Source of the DNA: Arion vulgaris
Taxonomy: Eukaryota; Mollusca; Gastropoda; Stylommatophora; Arionidae
DNA length: 64,000 nucleotides
Direction: 5' to 3'
Assembly: GCA_020796225.1 (NCBI GenBank)
Contig: CM036753.1
Span: 81,841,941 to 81,905,940, forward strand
How positions within the stretch are numbered: the first letter of the stretch is position 1; every line of letters begins with the position of its first letter. Position numbers and translations under genes: made by a program. Below, piece after piece: positions 49,971 through 62,487 of this stretch. The notes below the pieces were generated by a model. That model saw only the letters and a list, made by a program, of their open reading frames with translations. It did no database searches and was not told where the DNA came from.

Positions 49971-52900
49971 CGTGTGAGAATGTTTAACGTGATCAACTCT
50001 GGCCAGATGTAACAACTACACATATCGTTGTGTGAGAATGTTTGACGTGATAACCTCTGGCCAGATGTAACAACTACAAATATCGTTGTGTGAGAATGTT
50101 TGACGTGATCAACTCTGACCAGATGTAACAACTACAAATATCGTTGTGTGAGAATGTTTAACGTGATCAACTCTGACCAGATGTAACAACTACAAATATC
50201 GTTGTGTGAGAATGTTTGACGTGATCAACTCTGATCAGATGTAACAACTACAAATATCGTTGTGTGAGAATGTTTGACGTGATCAACTCTGACCAGATGT
50301 AACAACTACGAATATCGTCGTGTGAGAATGTTTGACGTGATCAACTCTGATCAGATGTAACAACTACACATATCGTTGTGTGAGAATGTTTGACGTGATC
50401 AACTCTGACCAGATGTAACAACTACGAATATCGTTGTGTGAGAATGTTTGACGTGATCAACTCTGACCAGATGTAACAACTACAAATATCGTCGTGTGAG
50501 AATGTTTGACGTGATCAACTCTGATCAGATGTAACAACTACACATATCGTTGTGTGAGAATGTTTGACGTGATCAACTCTGACCAGATGTAACAACTACG
50601 AATATCGTTGTGTGAGAATGTTTGACGTGATCAACTCTGACCAGATGTAACAACTACGAATATCGTTGTGTGAGAATGTTTGACGTGATAACCTCTGACC
50701 AGATGTAACTACTACAAATATCGTCGTGTGAGAATGTTTGACGTGATTAACTCTGACAAGATGTAACAACTACGAATATCGTTGTGTGAGAATGTTTGAC
50801 GTGATCAACTCTGATCAGATGTAAAACTACGAATATCGTCGTATGAGAATGTTTGACGAGATCAACTCTGATCAGATGTAAAACTACAAATATCGTCGTG
50901 TGAGAATGTTTGACGTGATCAACTCTGACCAGATGTAACAACTACGAATATCGTCGTGTGAGAATGTTTGACGTAATCAACTCTGACCAGATGTAACAAC
51001 TACGAATATCGTTGTGTGAGAATGTTTGACGTGATCAACTCTGACCAGATGTAACAACTACGAATATCGTTGGGGAGAATGTTTGACGTGATCAACTCTG
51101 ACCAGATGTAACAACTACAAATATCGTTGTGTGAGAATGTTTAACGTCATCAACTCTGACCAGATGTAACAACTACGAATATCGTCATATGAGAATGTTT
51201 GACGTGATAACCTCTGACCAGATGTAACAACTACAAATATCGTCGTGTGAGAATGTTTGACGTGATCAACTCTGGCCAGATGTAACAACTACACATATCG
51301 TTGCGTGAGAATGTTTGACGTGATAACCTCTGGCCAGATGTAACAACTACAAATATCGTTGTGTGAGAATGTTTGACGTGATCAACTCTGACCAGATGTA
51401 ACAACTACAAATATCGTCGTGTGAGAATGTTTGACGTGATCAACTCTGACCAGATGTAACAACTACAAATATCGTCGTGTGAGAATGTTTGATGTGATCA
51501 ACTCTGATCAGATGTAACAACTACACATATCGTTGTGTGAGAATGTTTGACGTGATCAACTCTGACCAGATGTAACAACTACGAATATCGTTGTGTGAGA
51601 ATGTTTGACGTGATCAACTCTGACCAGATGTAACTACTACAAATATCGTCGTGTGAGAATGTTTGACGTGATTAGCTCTGACCAGATGTAACAACTACGA
51701 ATATCGTTGTGTGAGAATGTTTGACGTGATCAACTCTGATCAGATGTAAAACTACGAATATCGTCGTATGAGAATGTTTGACGAGATCAACTCTGATCAG
51801 ATGTAAAACTACAAATATCGTCGTGTGAGAATGTTTGACGTGATCAATTCTGACCAGATGTAACAACTACGAATATCGTCGTGTGAGAATGTTTGACGTG
51901 ATCAACTCTGACCAGATGTAACAACTACGAATATCGTTGTGTGAGAATGTTTGACGTTATCAACTCTGACCAGATGTAACAACTACAAATATCGTTGTGT
52001 GAGAATGTTTAACGTCATCAACTCTGACCAGATGTAACAACTACGAATATCGTCGTATGAGAATGTTTGACGTGATAACCTCTGACCAGATGTAACAACT
52101 ACAAATATCGTTGTGTGAGAATGTTTGACGTGATCAACTCTGGCCAGATGTAACAACTACACATATCGTTGTGTGAGAATGTTTGACGTGATCAACTCTG
52201 ACCAGATGTAACAACTACAAATATCGTTGTGTGAGAATGTTTAACGTCATCAACTCTGACCAGATATAACAACTACGAATATCGTCGTATGAGAATGTTT
52301 GACGTGATAACCTCTGACCAGATGTAACAACTACAAATATCGTCGTGTGAGAATGTTTGACGTGATCAACTCTGGCCAGATGTAACAACTACACATATCG
52401 TTGTGTGAGAATGTTTGACGTGATAACCTCTGGCCAGATGTAACAACTACAAATATCGTTGTTTGAGAATGTTTGACGTGATCAACTCTGACCAGATGTA
52501 ACAACTACGAATATCGTTGTGTGAGAATGTTTAACGTGATCAACTCTGATCAGATGTAACAACTACAAATATCGTTGTGTGAGAATGTTTGACGTGATCA
52601 ACTCTGACCAGATGTAACAACTACGAATATCGTTGTGTGAGAATGTTTGACGTGATAACCTCTGGCCAGATGTAACAACTACAAATATCGTTGTGTGAGA
52701 ATGTTTGACGTGATCAACTCTGACCAGATGTAACAACTACGAATATCGTCGTGTGAGAATGTTTGACGTGATCAACTCTGACCAGATGTAACAACTACGA
52801 ATATCGTTGTGTGAGAATGTTTGACGTGATCAACTCTGATCAGATGTAAAACTACGAATATCGTCGTATGAGAATGTTTGACGAGATCAACTCTGATCAG

Positions 52901-54133
52901 ATGTAAAACTACAAATATCGTCGTGTGAGAATGTTTGACGTGATCAATTCTGACCAGATGTAACAACTACGAATATCGTCGTGTGAGAATGTTTGACGTG
53001 ATCAACTCTGACCAGATGTAACAACTACGAATATCGTTGTGTGAGAATGTTTGACGTGATCAACTCTGACCAGATGTAACAACTACAAATATCGTTGTGT
53101 GAGAATGTTTAACGTCATCAACTCTGACCAGATGTAACAACTACGAATATCGTCGTATGAGAATGTTTGACGTGATAACCTCTGGCCAGATGTAACAACT
53201 ACAAATATCGTCGTGTGAGAATGTTTGACGTGATCAACTCTGGCCAGATGTAACAACTACACATATCGTTGTGTGAGAATGTTTGACGTGATAACCTCTG
53301 GCCAGATGTAACAACTACAAATATCGTTGTGTGAGAATGTTTGACGTGATCAACTCTGACCAGATGTAACAACTACGAATATCGTTGTGTGAGAATGTTT
53401 GACGTGATTAACTCTGATCAGATGTAACAACTACAAATATCGTTGTGTGAGAATGTTTGACGTGATCAACTCTGACCAGATGTAACAACTACGAATATCG
53501 TTGTGTGAGAATGTTTGACGTGATAACCTCTGGCCAGATGTAACAACTACAAATATCGTTGTGTGAGAATGTTTGACGTGATCAACTCTGACCAGATGTA
53601 ACAACTACGAATATTGTCGTGTGAGAATGTTTTACGTGATAACCTCTGACCAGATGTAACAACTACAAATATCGTTGTGTGAGAATGTTTGACGTGATCA
53701 ACTCTGACCAGATGTAACAACTACGAATATCGTTGTGTGAGAATGTTTGACGTGATTAACTCTGATCAGATGTAACAACTACAAATATCGTTGTGTGAGA
53801 ATGTTTGACGTGATCAACTCTGACCAGATGTAACAACTACGAATATCGTTGTGTGAGAATGTTTGACGTGATCAACTCTGACCAGATGTAACAACTACGA
53901 ATATCGTTGTGTAGAATGTTTGACGTGATCAACTCTGACCAGATGTAACAACTACGAATATCGTTGTGTGAGAATGTTTGACGTGATCAACTCTGACCAG
54001 ATGTAACAACTACAAATATCGTTGTGTGAGAATGTTTAACGTGATCAACTCTGATCAGATGTAACAAATACGAATATCGTTGTGTGAGAATGTTTGACGT
54101 GATCAACTCTGACCAGATGTAACAACTACGAAT
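49970..54133. repeat. 58-bp satellite array (about 72 copies) with higher-order repeats
   Basis: The unit contains GAGAATGTTTGACGTGATCA, ACTCTGACCAGATGTAACAA and CTACRAATATCGTYGTGT. Variants (ACC/ATC, GTGATA ACC, TAAAAC) are arranged in a repeating order: a 195-base variant block recurs at 50747, 51672 and 52772, spacings of 925 and 1100 bases (16 and 19 units less a few bases). Copies are homogeneous with no decay in the middle. Confidence 0.97.
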
Positions 54134-54139
54134 AATAAG

Positions 54140-54590
54140 GTGGAAAACTGGGTATGTTACAAACGATAAATGAAAAACAGTATATGTTATAAATCTTAAA
54201 AGAAAAACGGTGTACGTTACAAATCATAAAAGAAAAAAGTGTATCTTACAAACGATAAAGGAAAAACAGTGTATCTTACAAACGATAAAGGAAAAACAGT
54301 GTATGTTACAAACGATATGAGAAAAACAGTTTATATTACAAACGATAAGAGAAAAACAGTTTATATTACAAACGATAAGATAAAAACAGTTTATATTACA
54401 AACGATAAGAGAAAAACAGTTTATATTACAAACGATAAGAGAAAAACAGTGTATGTTACAAACGATAAGAGAAAAACAGTTTATATTACAAACGATAAGA
54501 GAAAAACAGTTTATATTACAAACGATAAGAGAAAAACAGTTTATATTACAAACGATAAGATAAAAACAGTTTATATTACAAACATCTATT
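54140..54590. repeat. 30-bp tandem array (about 15 copies)
   Basis: The unit contains ACGATAAGAGAAAAACAGTT then TATATTACAA. The 30-base period keeps frames open on both strands (133-135 codons), which is a repeat effect. Confidence 0.95.
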
Positions 54591-54599
54591 TTGTTTTTA

Positions 54600-54910
54600 G
54601 TATCGATAGTGACAGAGTAGCTCATTACTTTACTAAGAGTGCTTAAGGCAAATCTCCATTGTTTGTTCCAATAGTAACTTCCATCCTATAAGCCCTCTCT
54701 ATCTCTCGAGCTAGTTACATATAAATTTAGTAGTAGTGTGTCTGATAGCTAGATAACCAAAAAAACTGTTTTTTAAATAAGGAATAACGATTTTTTTCTA
54801 ATAGAACTTGTGGGTTAGTTGTTGATAGTGTGTTAAGGTGATGTGTACCTGACAGTGAATATATCAATGTTTTAGTATGTGTAAGTGTGCATACCGAAAG
54901 GACATATATG

Positions 54911-54956
<46 letters not shown>

Positions 54957-54980
54957 CTGTGTAGGCTAGGTCATAACGTC
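54600..54980. other. Unassigned sequence with a (TA)n run
   Basis: Only the TA run at about 54911-54952 is recognisable. Confidence 0.5.
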
Positions 54981-54983
54981 CAT

Positions 54984-55385
54984 GAAAGTGGACATTTAAC
55001 AAGATAGTGTGAAAACATGTATGTGCTTTTGAATATAAGTGTTACAGAATAATCCTCCTCCGTATACCATAGACAGAGAAAAAATACATATATCAACCAA
55101 GAAAGAACTCAAAATCAAAGAAAACTGGCTCATGCTGCAAATAAATATGAGAAGGTTGAAGTATTTTGTACATTTAAAAAAACGATAGGTTGGAGAAGAC
55201 AATTATGGTAGAAGACATCCTGGCAAAGAGGAGAAGAGAAAGACCATGTAGAAGGTAGATTCAGAATGTAAGTGATGATTTGAGCATAACGGCTGCAGAG
55301 ACAACCTATGATGAGAGAGAGAAATTCCGAAGGATCGTTAGGGTGGCAAAGTTCCTCTTAAGACAAAACTATTTTATCAAGAGGT
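54984..55385 (+). pseudogene. LINE ORF2 tail (family N), second long copy
   Basis: KELKIKENWLMLQINMRRLK then YFVHL, VEKTIMVEDILAKRRR after a frameshift, and later DEREKFRRIVRVAKFLL. Parallels 4714-5092 in both DNA and protein, including GTGCTTTTGAATATAAGTGT upstream. Lacks the clean GAT tail. Confidence 0.7.
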
Positions 55386-55544
55386 CATTACATTACTGCC
55401 TATAAAGACGCTGTACGGAAATGTACAAATCTGGGGGGTCAGACCAGACCAGATCTGGAGACAACCGTGGGTAGGCTACGGTGATACTAAGTAAATTAGC
55501 GGTTAAGGACAAAGAGACGTGTGTATAGTATTATACAGGTCAAA

Positions 55545-55640
55545 AAAAAAAATGTTTAAACTAACGACAATCCTACGTTTCGATCATAGATCTAGTTCAA
55601 GGATACACATAGATAGAATAAACACTAAATAAACTAAAAC
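55545..55640 (-). mobile_element. Penelope-type 3' tail, different subfamily
   Basis: The minus strand reads TGTATCCTTGAACTAGATCT, ATGATCGAAACGTAGGATTG, TCGTTAGTTTAAACATT. The layout (TTGA..., short GATC/GATC stem, GAAACG) parallels the other Penelope tails but the core is more diverged. Confidence 0.45.
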
Positions 55641-55730
55641 ATAGATCAAAATAAGAAAGATGACTGGAGATTTGATACGTGAATAATGCTCACCTCGGCC
55701 ATGTCAGCTCACTACATAATTGCTGCCTAT

Positions 55731-56382
55731 AAGTTAGTTAGTTAGTTTGTTCCTTTCATGCCAAAGGCGGCACATAGGGCAGAGGTTTTAGAGCTCCATA
55801 AGATGCGGTTCATTGCTAGCAGTTGGAGATCTTGTATGGTTTTACATCCCAATAGTTTACTTTCTTGTAGGATTGTTTTCGAAGAGTGGTCTTAGGTCTT
55901 CCACGTTTTCTTTTCCCAACTGGTGACCACATAAGGACTTGTCGATGTAGTCTCTTTTCGTCTGATCTAAGAACATGACCTAAATATTTCCACCTTCGTT
56001 TCCTTATAATACTTGATACGGGTTGTTGCTGTGTTCTATCTCTCACTGTGTTGTTCGAAACGAAATCACTCCATTTTACTTTTAATAATTTTCGAGACAT
56101 TTATTCTCAAAGCTGTCCAGTTTCTTATCAATTTTGTTTGTTGCTTTCCAACTTTCACAACCGTAGGTCAGTACAGGAATCACAAAGGACCTAAACAATT
56201 TAACTTTTGTACATATACTAAGGTCTTGAGATTTCCAGATATTTGTTAACTTAGGGAAGGCACTAGCTGCTATAGCATTACGAGAGTTTATTTTTTCATC
56301 GTGTCTCCGTTGTTTGACACTTTACTACCCAAATATGTAAAATGTTTAACTTTCTCCAGTGTTTGGCCATTTATTACGATGT
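55731..56382 (-). mobile_element. 5'-truncated LINE with 10-bp target duplication
   Basis: TGCCTATAAG occurs at 55724-55733 and 56383-56392 on either side. On the minus strand the element ends in AACTAACTAACTAAC, the same 3' end as the LINE nested at 13534-14723. Only the last 650 bases of the element were inserted. Confidence 0.85.
55760..56375 (-). pseudogene. LINE RT C-terminal region, frameshifted
   Basis: The minus strand reads LEKVKHFTYLGSKVSNNGD, SAFPKLTNIWKSQDLSIC, VIPVLTYGCESWKATNKID, SFENKCL, then after a frameshift LKVKWSDFVSNNTVRDRTQQ, RKRRWKYLGHVLRSDEKRL and GKRKRGRPKTTLRKQ. It aligns along its length with 14110-14600. The RT catalytic motifs lie outside the inserted part. Confidence 0.85.
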
Positions 56383-56394
56383 TGCCTATAAGAA

Positions 56395-57140
56395 TGTGTA
56401 GTAAATATTTAAAAACATGCAAGGCACGCACATACATATGTACATCACATATCTCGTTTCTCTATTGAGAATTGTTTTAACCTAGTTGGGGTACTAGCCC
56501 TCAACCAACTCTTGCCAATTCTTTCTATGTTTAGTTATCTCTTACAGCACTGCAGTATATCGTTAATCTTCGTCTCCAAATCTCTTCAATGTATATTGTT
56601 ATGATTTTCTCTCTTTCACTTTCCCTGCGGGTTACATCACATATACAGTTTCAACATTTACCCATATATACAAGACACATAGAAATACATACACTCCATA
56701 CACTAACCACATCTACTACTACTACACACACACAGTAGATGTTTGCAAAAGTCAAAACAAAAGACCACAAAGTGAACTCTGTAACATCATCTGATTCACG
56801 ATCATATGTTCAAATATCACAACCATTAAGTTAGTGATTAGTAGCTTGCATATACCAGGTCTTTAAGTACGTAGTTTATCTGATGTGTAGTTCTGACATG
56901 AGTCAGCTCGGACGGCCTCTGCTATGACCAATCAGATCTGACACCATGTTACGATATAACTCAGTAGACGTGGTACTATAAAGTCGGTTTTTATTCAAAC
57001 ACTTTCCAGTATACCGCTTAAAGAAATCTATGAGCTATTGAACAATCTGCATGAATTATATGTTGTTGGCAAGAAGCATAATAATACAGACTAGATCTAA
57101 GTTTAGAGAAACAATATCTGCAACGTGTTTCTGATGACTG
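56395..57140. other. Unassigned sequence
   Basis: About 750 bases with no gene recognised; a short (CA)n piece near 56725. Confidence 0.4.
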
Positions 57141-57144
57141 GCGC

Positions 57145-57545
57145 CCGTCCTATTGGTTACCCGTTACTGAAATGTCGTCACAACACTCCAGGAAGACAAA
57201 TAAGTGCTCAGTCTCCCCCATCAGATATCGAAGTGTATGCCTACCTATGATTCCTGTGGCTCGCTGGTTAAACAAGCTCATCTCTCTGTCCCTCAAGCGT
57301 TCAGCTCTTCTTATATAACGTGTAGTCCAAACTCCTTGAACAAATTGCTGGATTTGTTCAACGTCAATTTTAGCGTCCTCATCCAATAGTAGGTCGCCAA
57401 GAGACCGAAGAACATACCTCTTATCCGTCCTAAACTCCCCAACAATTGATACGTTCGATGCAAGCTTGTCCTCTCTCTCTCGTTGCCGTGAACACCAGTA
57501 CGTTCAGAACATTAGATTCACGTGAGTCTCTGGAGGGACTCTGAA
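57145..57545 (-). pseudogene. RNase H-type LINE 3' part (family H)
   Basis: The minus strand reads IDVEQIQQFVQGVWTTRYIR, RLRDREMSLFNQRATGII then HTLRYLMGETEHLFVFLECC. Upstream fragments match the end of the RNase H domain (LVFTATRERGQA for the GNERADKLA region). It matches 60490-60900. Confidence 0.75.
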
Positions 57546-58545
57546 GAGACTTCCATTATTTATGAGGTATGCTAGGGATATTTCCATTGTTTATTTATGA
57601 AGTAAGACTACTCCCATTGTTTCTCGGGCACAGTAGAGATACTTTCATTGTTTCTCTGGCAAAATAGAGATACTTTCATTGTTCCTTGGACAAAATAGAG
57701 ATACTTTCATTGTTCCTCGGGCAAAGTAGAGATATTTTAATTGTTCCTCGGGTACAGTAAAGATACTTTCATTGTTTCTCGGGCAAAGTAGAGATGTTTT
57801 AATTGTTCCTCGGGTACAGTAAAGATACTTTCATTGTTCCTCGGGCAAAGTAGAGATATTTTAATTGTTCCTCGGGTACAGTAAAGATACTTTCATTGTT
57901 CTCGGCAAAGTAGAGATATTTTAATTGTTCCTCGGTACAGTAAAGATACTTTCATTGTTTCTCGGCAAAGTAGAGATATTTTAATTGTTCCTCGGTACAG
58001 TAAAGATACTTTCATTGTTTCTCGGCAAAGTAGAATATTTTAATTGTTCCTCGGTACAGTAAAGATACTTTCATTGTTTCTGGGCAAAGTAGAGATATTT
58101 TAATTGTTCCTCGGTACAGTAAAGATACTTTCATTGTTTCTCGGCAAAGTAGAGATATTTTAATTGTTCCTCGGGTACAGTAAAGATACTTTCATTGTTT
58201 CTCGGGCAAAGTAGAGATATTTTAATTGTTCCTCGGGTACAGTAAAGATACTTTCATTGTTTCTCGGGCAAAGTAGAGATATTTTAATTGTTCCTCGGGT
58301 ACAGTAAAGATACTTTCATTGTTCCTCGGGCAAAGTAGAGATATTTTAATTGTTCCTCGGGTACAGTAAAGATACTTTCATTGTTTCTCGGGCAAAGTAG
58401 AGATATTTTAATTGTTCCTCGGGTACAGTAAAGATACTTTCATTGTTCCTCGGGCAAAGTAGAGATGTTTTAATTGTTCCTCGGTACAGTAAAGATACTT
58501 TCATTGTTTCTCGGCAAAGTAGAGATGTTTTAATTGTTTATGGAA
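57546..58545. repeat. 31-bp array matured into a 62-bp dimer array
   Basis: Left part: single 31-bp monomers (AGAGATACTTTCATTGTTCC, TCGGGCAAAAT). From about 57720 two monomer types alternate strictly: TAGAGATATTTTAATTGTTC...GGTACAG and TAAAGATACTTTCATTGTTT...GGCAAAG, giving a 62-bp period for about 13 dimers. Small G deletions (CGG for CGGG) cluster at 57900-58150. Confidence 0.95.
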
Positions 58546-58549
58546 GAAC

Positions 58550-59030
58550 TAGAAATAATCCTATTGCTTCTCGAGTAAACTAGGAATACTCATTTAGTTC
58601 TTCGAATAACCTAGGGATACATAAATCGGGAACTTCTTGTTGAGATTTATGTGACTAAGATCTCGTCACAGTTGTTCTCAAGCCAAAGCTTATATATATT
58701 TTACTGCAAACCAAAGCCCCTCACTGCATCAAAATACAAATAAAATCTTTGTCAATAGAATCAAGCACGACAATCGTTGAATAGCATAGACTGAAATAAC
58801 GATTTCCCATGTGACAACAGTTGCAGCTCTATCAAACATTAAACATAGAATAAAATGGATGAAATCACATTAAACTTTCACAATGGTATCAATACATTTA
58901 GAAGAGCACGTAGAGAGGATAATATGAAAGCAAAGTTTGAAATTAATCAACTGATTGTATACCACAACGGGGATGCTGACGTTGGTATGTATGTGTAGTG
59001 GAGATAAATCTTATTGTGGTTTTTCTAGTC
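58550..59030. other. Unassigned AT-rich sequence
   Basis: Nothing recognised apart from a decaying edge of the array. Confidence 0.4.
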
Positions 59031-59290
59031 GTCCTTCTTCTTCTTCTTCTTCTTCTTCGAACGCTCCATATCAACAACTTGTTAACCACTATGTGTAATT
59101 TTTATGTGATCTGAGCCTAAGAGCGATTGTACGTTGTGCCAATTAGGCCAGCACATCCGATTTCTGCGACGCTTTTATTTACTAAGGTAGCTTCCCTAGA
59201 TCCCTACCTTACTCGCCTCTTACAACATGCCTTATAGGTCACAGTGGTACTCTTCTTTGCTTCCCCTTTTGGGCCCGGTACTACACGGAT
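59031..59290 (-). mobile_element. Dispersed repeat family A with (TTC)n edge
   Basis: (CTT)n at 59035-59057 precedes GAACGCTCCATATCAACAAC, GCGATTGTACGTTGTGCCAA, TCTGCGACGCTTTTATTTAC and CTCTTACAACATGCC. Read on the minus strand it ends in (GAA)n. Confidence 0.85.
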
Positions 59291-59344
59291 GGTTCTGTCA
59301 TTCTGATGTTAGCTACTACCCATGGTTATTTCAAATGTAGTTTA

Positions 59345-59590
59345 ATGGCTTCTTCTCTTCTTACAAGTATGTATTTATTGTTATCTTTCTCATTTGAAGA
59401 TTAATGTTCTCTTCTCTTATTACAAGTATGTATTTATTGCTACCTTTCTCATTTGAAGATTAATGTTCTCTTCTCTTATTACAAGTCTTTGTGCCTTGTT
59501 GCTATTTCTGGTCATTTCATTCCAAGCTCGATGTTCTCTTTTTCTCTTACATGTTCGTTTTGTGATCATCTCATTTGAAGCTTGCAACGC
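59345..59590. repeat. About 59-bp tandem repeat (3-4 copies)
   Basis: GTTCTCTTCTCTTATTACAA, GTATGTATTTATTG and CTTTCTCATTTGAAG recur with about 59-base spacing. Confidence 0.85.
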
Positions 59591-59955
59591 GGACATCTAT
59601 TGAAAGTCTCCACGTTTATTAGTTTGTTTTTTCCCTTCGCCTGATGTCATATTCAACACAAAACAGAGACACCCTATTCTTCCTTTGCGTTCCGGTTCAC
59701 ATTATATCATAACAATTCACACCACGACTAGACCCATAGCCTTCTTCAGTTCCAGTCGGTAGACATGGCAAGGTCGAACACTGCTTTGCCACAGTTTTTT
59801 TCAACCCCTACAAATTTAGGCGTAGTCATAACACCTAACACGGCGCCTCTGGCTGACTTTTGCGTGATTGTTTGCTTTCCTTATCACCCGTGTCCCTCGA
59901 CATTCAGGCAAGTCTAACTCCGACTTCAGAAGTACTTGTAATTTAGATCCCCAAA
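59591..59955. other. Unassigned sequence
   Basis: No feature recognised. Confidence 0.4.
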
Positions 59956-59959
59956 TAAA

Positions 59960-60178
59960 AGATCTCCACAGTATACAGAGTCTTCTATAACAGAACATCG
60001 GGAAAGAAGGCAAGAGGAAGACCACGGAAAAGATGGTTAGATGGCGTAGCAGAATCCTGTGAAAGAGCAAAGATAACAATCACACAAGCCACCAGAACAG
60101 CGCAAGACAAAAACAGAAAACCACGACACTGGGCAACAACCCGGTAGCAGTGTGACGACAAAGAAGAAGAAGAAGAAT
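59960..60178 (+). pseudogene. LINE 3' tail (family M) with (GAA)n end
   Basis: Reads VYRVFYNRTSGKKARGRPRK, RWLDGVAESCERAKITITQA, TRTAQDKNRKPRHWATTR and ends in AAAGAAGAAGAAGAAG. It aligns with 2690-2905 and is better preserved. Only the post-RT tail is present. Confidence 0.75.
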
Positions 60179-60179
60179 A

Positions 60180-60485
60180 AAAGATCAGAAACCTACAATT
60201 CAATCGCTTACTGTGTGCATACCGATGTGTTTTTGAGCTTAAGCTGACCTCGAACCCCAAAATTTCCACGGCTCATGATCACTAGCGCAGCGTACTATCA
60301 ACTTCATTATCGGCGAATCAGTTGAAACTTATGAGTTTGACACTTTAGCGACGACCATATGCATTTATGCGGGTTGCTTTTTGTGGCGGTACGGCTGTTT
60401 CATTCTGAAATTAGCTCACACTACATGAGACAGTTGTTAGCATTTCGTGTGATTTTCCTTGGCACAGAAATGGAGCAATTATAGT
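60180..60485. other. Unassigned sequence
   Basis: Nothing recognised. Confidence 0.4.
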
Positions 60486-60489
60486 GTTA

Positions 60490-61890
60490 TTGGTTATTGG
60501 TTATTGGTTACTAAACTGACGTCATTGCACTCCGGGCAGACCCATAGGTGCTCAGTCTCCCCAACATATATCGAAGAGTATGCATACTGATGGTTCCTGT
60601 GGCTCGCTGATTAAATACACCTCTCACTCTGCCTCTCAGGCATCCAGTTCGACTTGAACAACGGGTAACTCCAAACTGCTTAAATCGCTTGATCGATTCA
60701 ACATCGATATTAGTGTCCTCATCCAACAGAGAGTCTCGAAGAGACCGAAGAATATCCCCTTATCCATCTTCAACTCCCCAACAATCGATGCTGTTGATGC
60801 AAGCCTGCCCGATCTCTCATTACCGTAAACACCCGCATGCTCAGGACAGTATATCCACGTAAGCCGCTGGAGGTTAGAAACTTCTATAGACGACATCCAC
60901 TCATACCGAAACCTGCCCTTCTGGATCTTGTGAAGCATCGACTGAGTCAGATACAACAACTGCCCCAGTAAATGAAGTCCCAGAAATCCAATGGTGGGCA
61001 GCAGTAACGGCCTCAACCTCCATCCTCATACTAGAAGTAGTTGTCCTGTATGCCCCACTTCGCTCTGCAACAACCCTACCATGCGCATTTGCCAAGAAAC
61101 CCCAGCCGGATTTCTCACCACGTTGAACCGACCCATCGGTATATACAACAACATCATCATCCCTTGCATTATCTTCTATCAGCTGCTTAACTGCGAGATC
61201 AGCCTTCATGTTGCCCCAATCTCTACATTCTCTTCCAAGAGTAATGATAACGTTGAGATAGTTCATCATGCTACCATCTGTTGGGATCCATTCTTCCCCT
61301 TTTGGTAGAGTCGCAACCGTAGTCACCTGGCCAATTGTTCTCTCAGCCTGAGCCATCCACGACATGCCACGCTTGATTCTCGTGCCCTTAACATCATTAG
61401 TGTTCTTGTGAAGTGGATGTCTCTTATCCGAAGTAACCCGCATATATGCCTTGGTTTGGGCGATTGCATGACGGGAGCGTAGGGACAGAAGGCCAAGCAT
61501 ATATCTCATCTTCACAATGGGGTATCTCTAGTGCTCTGAAACTGTAGCTTGCGCTGTATTTGAATTATAGTGAGGAAAAGTTGCGCTATTCGTCAACCTC
61601 ACTTCTCGTCCAGGACAGACCTATGCTTCAGGTGCAACAGCACACGTCTGAGATTGTTGTCATCATCGCCTGCGATGGACGGCTATTATTATCTCTAGTG
61701 CAGCCCAGAACTATACGCATACCTTCATTCTGAACCCGTTCGAGTCGTTCACATTGTGATCTTGATATCGTAAAAATTCCGAGTCCGTAATCTACCACTG
61801 ACAGTACCAGTCGATCGAACAAAAGGGCAAGTAGTCTCTGCTCAAGGTGTGCGGCCACCATAACTTTGAGGGCCGCACACCTTGAGCTCT
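60490..61890 (-). pseudogene. RNase H-bearing LINE ORF2, 3' third (family H), longest LINE piece here
   Basis: Read on the minus strand from about 61860: LVLSVVDYGLGIFTISRSQC and ERLERVQNEGMRIVLGCTRD (RT thumb), RYMLGLLSLRSRHAIAQTKA, then the RNase H domain: DDVVVYTDGSVQRGEKSGWG (first Asp), SSMRMEVEAVTAAHHWI (Glu), GAVVVSDSVDA (Asp), and after a frameshift IYCPEHAGVYGNERSGRLAS, where the usual final Asp of GNExAD is not conserved. The tail gives DTNIDVESIKRFKQFGVTRC and HTLRYMLGRLSTYG. The DNA ends in TAACCAATAACCAATAACC, the family 3' terminus. LINEs with RNase H belong to the I-like groups. At least three frameshifts. Confidence 0.9.
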
Positions 61891-61894
61891 CTCG

Positions 61895-62485
61895 CTCTCA
61901 ATTATAGTGTGACCCGTTGCAGTGAAGCTGAAACCGTACATATGAACTATAAACTCATGTGTTTGATGAACAATCAAATTATGGTTAAATGTTTGTTCAT
62001 GTAAAAGGGTTCCGTGGCAGCTTAACCCACTTTCTACGCCATAGCTTAAACATTCCATCGTGTACATATTGATTTAAAATAGAAGCACTCAACAGGACGT
62101 GATAAGTCAGTCTACTTGAGATATGACATTCTTCCACAAGTCTATGCAGCTGAGAATTCAAGAGAACTTCTCACCTGCAATAAAAAGGTTACGAATCAAC
62201 TCTCATCAGATTAAGCATGAAGATGTAATCAAGTATGTCACCTGCAACCATGTAAGTTCACACAGTCAACATACAACTGTAAAATCAAACATGCTGTTGA
62301 TTTATGCATCTCTGAACGAATTCTCAAAAACTCATCATTTGTTTTATGAAATTCAGCAGATATAAATAAGAAATACTCGTATTTAAACAATATAAATGTA
62401 CAACAAAATGTCAGCAGAGTTCGATACATAGATTTTGTACATTGTTCTGATTGTATTTTTTTACTGTGGTAAAACTACACATTTA
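61895..62485. other. Unassigned sequence
   Basis: No gene or repeat recognised. Confidence 0.4.
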
Positions 62486-62487
62486 AA

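Noticed and set aside
49970..54133. CRISPR-like regular repeats
   Set aside because: The whole 58-bp unit repeats; there are no unique spacers, and the setting is a eukaryotic genome.
54224..54646. Paired 133- and 135-codon ORFs
   Set aside because: A 30-base tandem repeat keeps both strands open; no start context or domain supports a gene.
54911..54952. (TA)n as a replication or promoter element
   Set aside because: Simple TA runs occur at several places here with no linked gene; treated as microsatellites.
60490..61890. Retroviral or LTR-element RNase H
   Set aside because: No LTRs, integrase or protease are seen, and the tail order (RT thumb, RNase H, short C-terminus, tandem 3' end) fits a non-LTR element.
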